From Candidatus Zhuqueibacterota bacterium (GTDB lineage: Bacteria; Zhuqueibacterota; Zhuqueibacteria; Residuimicrobiales; Residuimicrobiaceae): DNA of 16,648 nucleotides. This document shows positions 15,483 through 16,648 of the stretch, piece after piece. Positions within the stretch are counted from its first letter, which is position 1; each line of letters opens with the position of its first letter. The translations under genes and the position numbers were made by a program. Where the stretch lies: positions 1 to 16,648 of the forward strand of contig JAFGSU010000463.1 in assembly GCA_016934435.1 (NCBI GenBank), in the 5' to 3' direction. The notes under the pieces are model-generated. The model did no database searches. It was not told the DNA's origin and saw only the letters and a program-made list of their open reading frames with translations.

Positions 15483-16417
15483 GCGAAAAACTAACACTGA
15501 AGGAACTAACCGAAGCCGTAGCTTCTGCTACCAGCTGGAGCAAAACCCTGACGCATGTGTTTATCAAGGAGATGTTTGCAGTGATTGCTGAAGGGCTCGA
15601 AACCGACGGTGAAGTAAAGCTCAAAGGTCTTGGCTGGTTCAGACTGCGATGGGTGGAACCGCGCATGGGGCGCAATCCACAGACGGGTGCGCCGCTGCTG
15701 ATCCCCGGCTATCGCAAAGTACTCTTCAAACCTGATAAATCCCTGCGCGAGTTGGTGAATCGCCGTTACGGCCATCTCAAGCCGGTTTTTCTTAAAGAGT
15801 CATCGGCGCAGGAACCCGGGAATGTGGTTGAGATGCCGGTTCAGGAGCCGGAACCGATTTTTGAAGCGCCTCCGCCGCAGGTGTTCGCAGAGGATGAATT
15901 TTCCTCGAGCGACAGCAAAAATTGGGTTAGCCGGGCCGCCCTCATCGGCATCGCGCTGCTGTTGTTGGCACTGTTGCTGTTATGGCAAAAACCCTGGCAA
16001 AAAATACACCATGAGCCTGCAATGGCACAGACTCTGACGGCTGAAAACACCGACGACATGGATGATACCGATCCGGTAGCCGATCCTGAAATGCCCGCGC
16101 CGACACCGACGACATCGGTGAATAGGCGCACCGTACGACCTGGCGACACGCTATGGGATATGGCAGGTGAGTTTTACGCGGAGCAGATGTTTTGGCCGCT
16201 CATCTATGGCAGTAATCGCAACACGCTGAGCGATCCCGACCTGCTCGAACCGCAGCAGATACTCACCCTCGAATCCCTGCAGGGCTCCCGGTTGCAGTTG
16301 ACCCAGTCCGATTCCGTCCGTTTGCGTGAGGGATACCATCTTGTCTATCTGGCATACCAACAAAAAGGCAAGCCCGGCGCTGAAGACTATCAACGTGTGG
16401 CGGAACAGTTTGAGTAA
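15479..16417 (+). CDS. Membrane-anchored HU-LysM fusion protein
   Basis: A 312-residue protein with three parts. Residues 1-95 are an HU/IHF domain with the arm motif 'GRNPQTGAPLLIPGYRKVLF' (64-83), including the canonical R65-N66-P67, and 'FKPDKSLRELV' in the last helix. A Pro/Glu-rich linker (105-147) leads to one hydrophobic helix (about 152-169, 'ALIGIALLLLALLLLW') flanked by Lys. A second acidic, Pro-rich linker (178-212) leads to a LysM domain (about 216-265, 'RTVRPGDTLWDMAGEFY' through 'DLLEPQQILTLES') with a short helical tail. The expected topology is HU in the cytoplasm and LysM in the periplasm bound to peptidoglycan. The ATG overlaps the TGA of the HU gene by 4 nt, with a GAAGGGGG ribosome site inside that gene. 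Fusions of HU with the SPOR wall-binding domain are known in Bacteroidota as I recall; LysM in that place is the variation here. DNA tethering is inference. Confidence 0.9.
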   Translation: MSEKLTLKELTEAVASATSWSKTLTHVFIKEMFAVIAEGLETDGEVKLKGLGWFRLRWVEPRMGRNPQTGAPLLIPGYRKVLFKPDKSLRELVNRRYGHLKPVFLKESSAQEPGNVVEMPVQEPEPIFEAPPPQVFAEDEFSSSDSKNWVSRAALIGIALLLLALLLLWQKPWQKIHHEPAMAQTLTAENTDDMDDTDPVADPEMPAPTPTTSVNRRTVRPGDTLWDMAGEFYAEQMFWPLIYGSNRNTLSDPDLLEPQQILTLESLQGSRLQLTQSDSVRLREGYHLVYLAYQQKGKPGAEDYQRVAEQFE

Positions 16418-16648
16418 AAGACGGATTAATCATATCCCGGGCAATAGGGCTGCAAGGAATTAGATTGTCTGTACCGCAAAGGGAGGCAGCATACTTGTTA
16501 TTTGACGTTGTGCAGACTGTTAGCTGTTCAATGGTTTGCGACTGTATGAGTGTTAGGAATTCAATCATTCTCCTCCACCTGTATGGCAACCAAAAGATGT
16601 ATATTGTGGAGGAAATATGGTGAAATCGTTCTACCGGTTGAATTGACT
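16418..16648. other. Downstream region after the HU-LysM gene, no supported gene
   Basis: I see no terminator with a T-run. Near the edge GGAGG at 16608-16612 lies 4 nt before an ATG at 16617, but that frame ends after nine codons (TGA at 16644-16646). Another ATG at 16583 opens a frame that stays open to the window end but has no ribosome site. A gene may begin past the edge; the sequence here does not decide it. Confidence 0.5.

Noticed and set aside
16617..16646. Strong ribosome site followed by an ATG near the window end
   Set aside because: The frame stops after nine codons. It may be a leader peptide or chance; nothing else supports a gene.
16583..16648. Open frame from ATG 16583 running off the window
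   Set aside because: Only 22 codons are visible, there is no ribosome site before it, and the product has no recognised features.
1..16648. CRISPR array, tRNA, rRNA, integrase or insertion sequence
   Set aside because: I looked for spaced direct repeats, tRNA-like cloverleaf ends and transposase motifs on both strands and found none; the only direct tandem repeat noted is the 11-bp one at 2735-2763.

Overview
The window looks like a chromosomal segment from an outer-membrane bacterium of the Fibrobacterota-Chlorobi-Bacteroidota (FCB) side of the tree. A Calditrichota, KSB1 or Ignavibacteria-type organism fits best, but I cannot fix the taxon from sequence alone. The main reasons are an S8 protease ending in a 'QNYPNPFN...' type IX secretion (T9SS) sorting domain, a TIGR03545-like envelope protein, and several Sec-exported hydrolases. 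The code is standard (TGA is a stop throughout) and strong Shine-Dalgarno sites are used.

Layout. (1) 1-1431, plus strand: the 3' part of a TIGR03545-like protein, cut by the window edge. (2) 1432-3076: a 1.6-kb stretch without an intact gene, visibly AT-rich in the middle. It holds a TIR-domain gene broken by one in-frame TGA, two degenerate dispersed-repeat fragments, a short tandem repeat and several small hairpins. (3) 3077-14677, all minus strand, in transcription order from the right: S8 protease with T9SS tail; SpoIIE/PP2C phosphatase with a large membrane sensor part; M1-family metallopeptidase; six-helix membrane protein; B3/B4-domain protein; GH31 alpha-glucosidase-like enzyme. The last three are packed within 14 nt or overlapping and are probably one transcript with the M1 gene 51 nt upstream. 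The S8 and phosphatase genes are separated by gaps of 101 and 118 nt and may have their own promoters. (4) 14678-15194: divergent intergenic region with a candidate minus-strand promoter and a 9-bp inverted repeat. (5) 15195-16417, plus strand: a two-gene unit with overlapping stop and start codons. The first gene encodes a small HU/IHF-type DNA-binding protein. The second encodes a second HU domain fused to one transmembrane helix and a LysM peptidoglycan-binding domain. (6) 16418-16648: no convincing gene.

How the parts may work together. The minus-strand block combines exported degradative enzymes (two proteases and a glycoside hydrolase), which suits an organism feeding on polymers. The phosphatase is a typical output of a partner-switching pathway, but no anti-sigma kinase or antagonist is in the window.

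The most interesting item is the HU plus HU-TM-LysM pair. By architecture it would tie DNA in the cytoplasm to the cell wall across the inner membrane. Other points worth a second look are the phosphatase's membrane part, which resembles a CPBP (Rce1-type) intramembrane protease that has lost catalytic residues, and the nearly intact TIR pseudogene.
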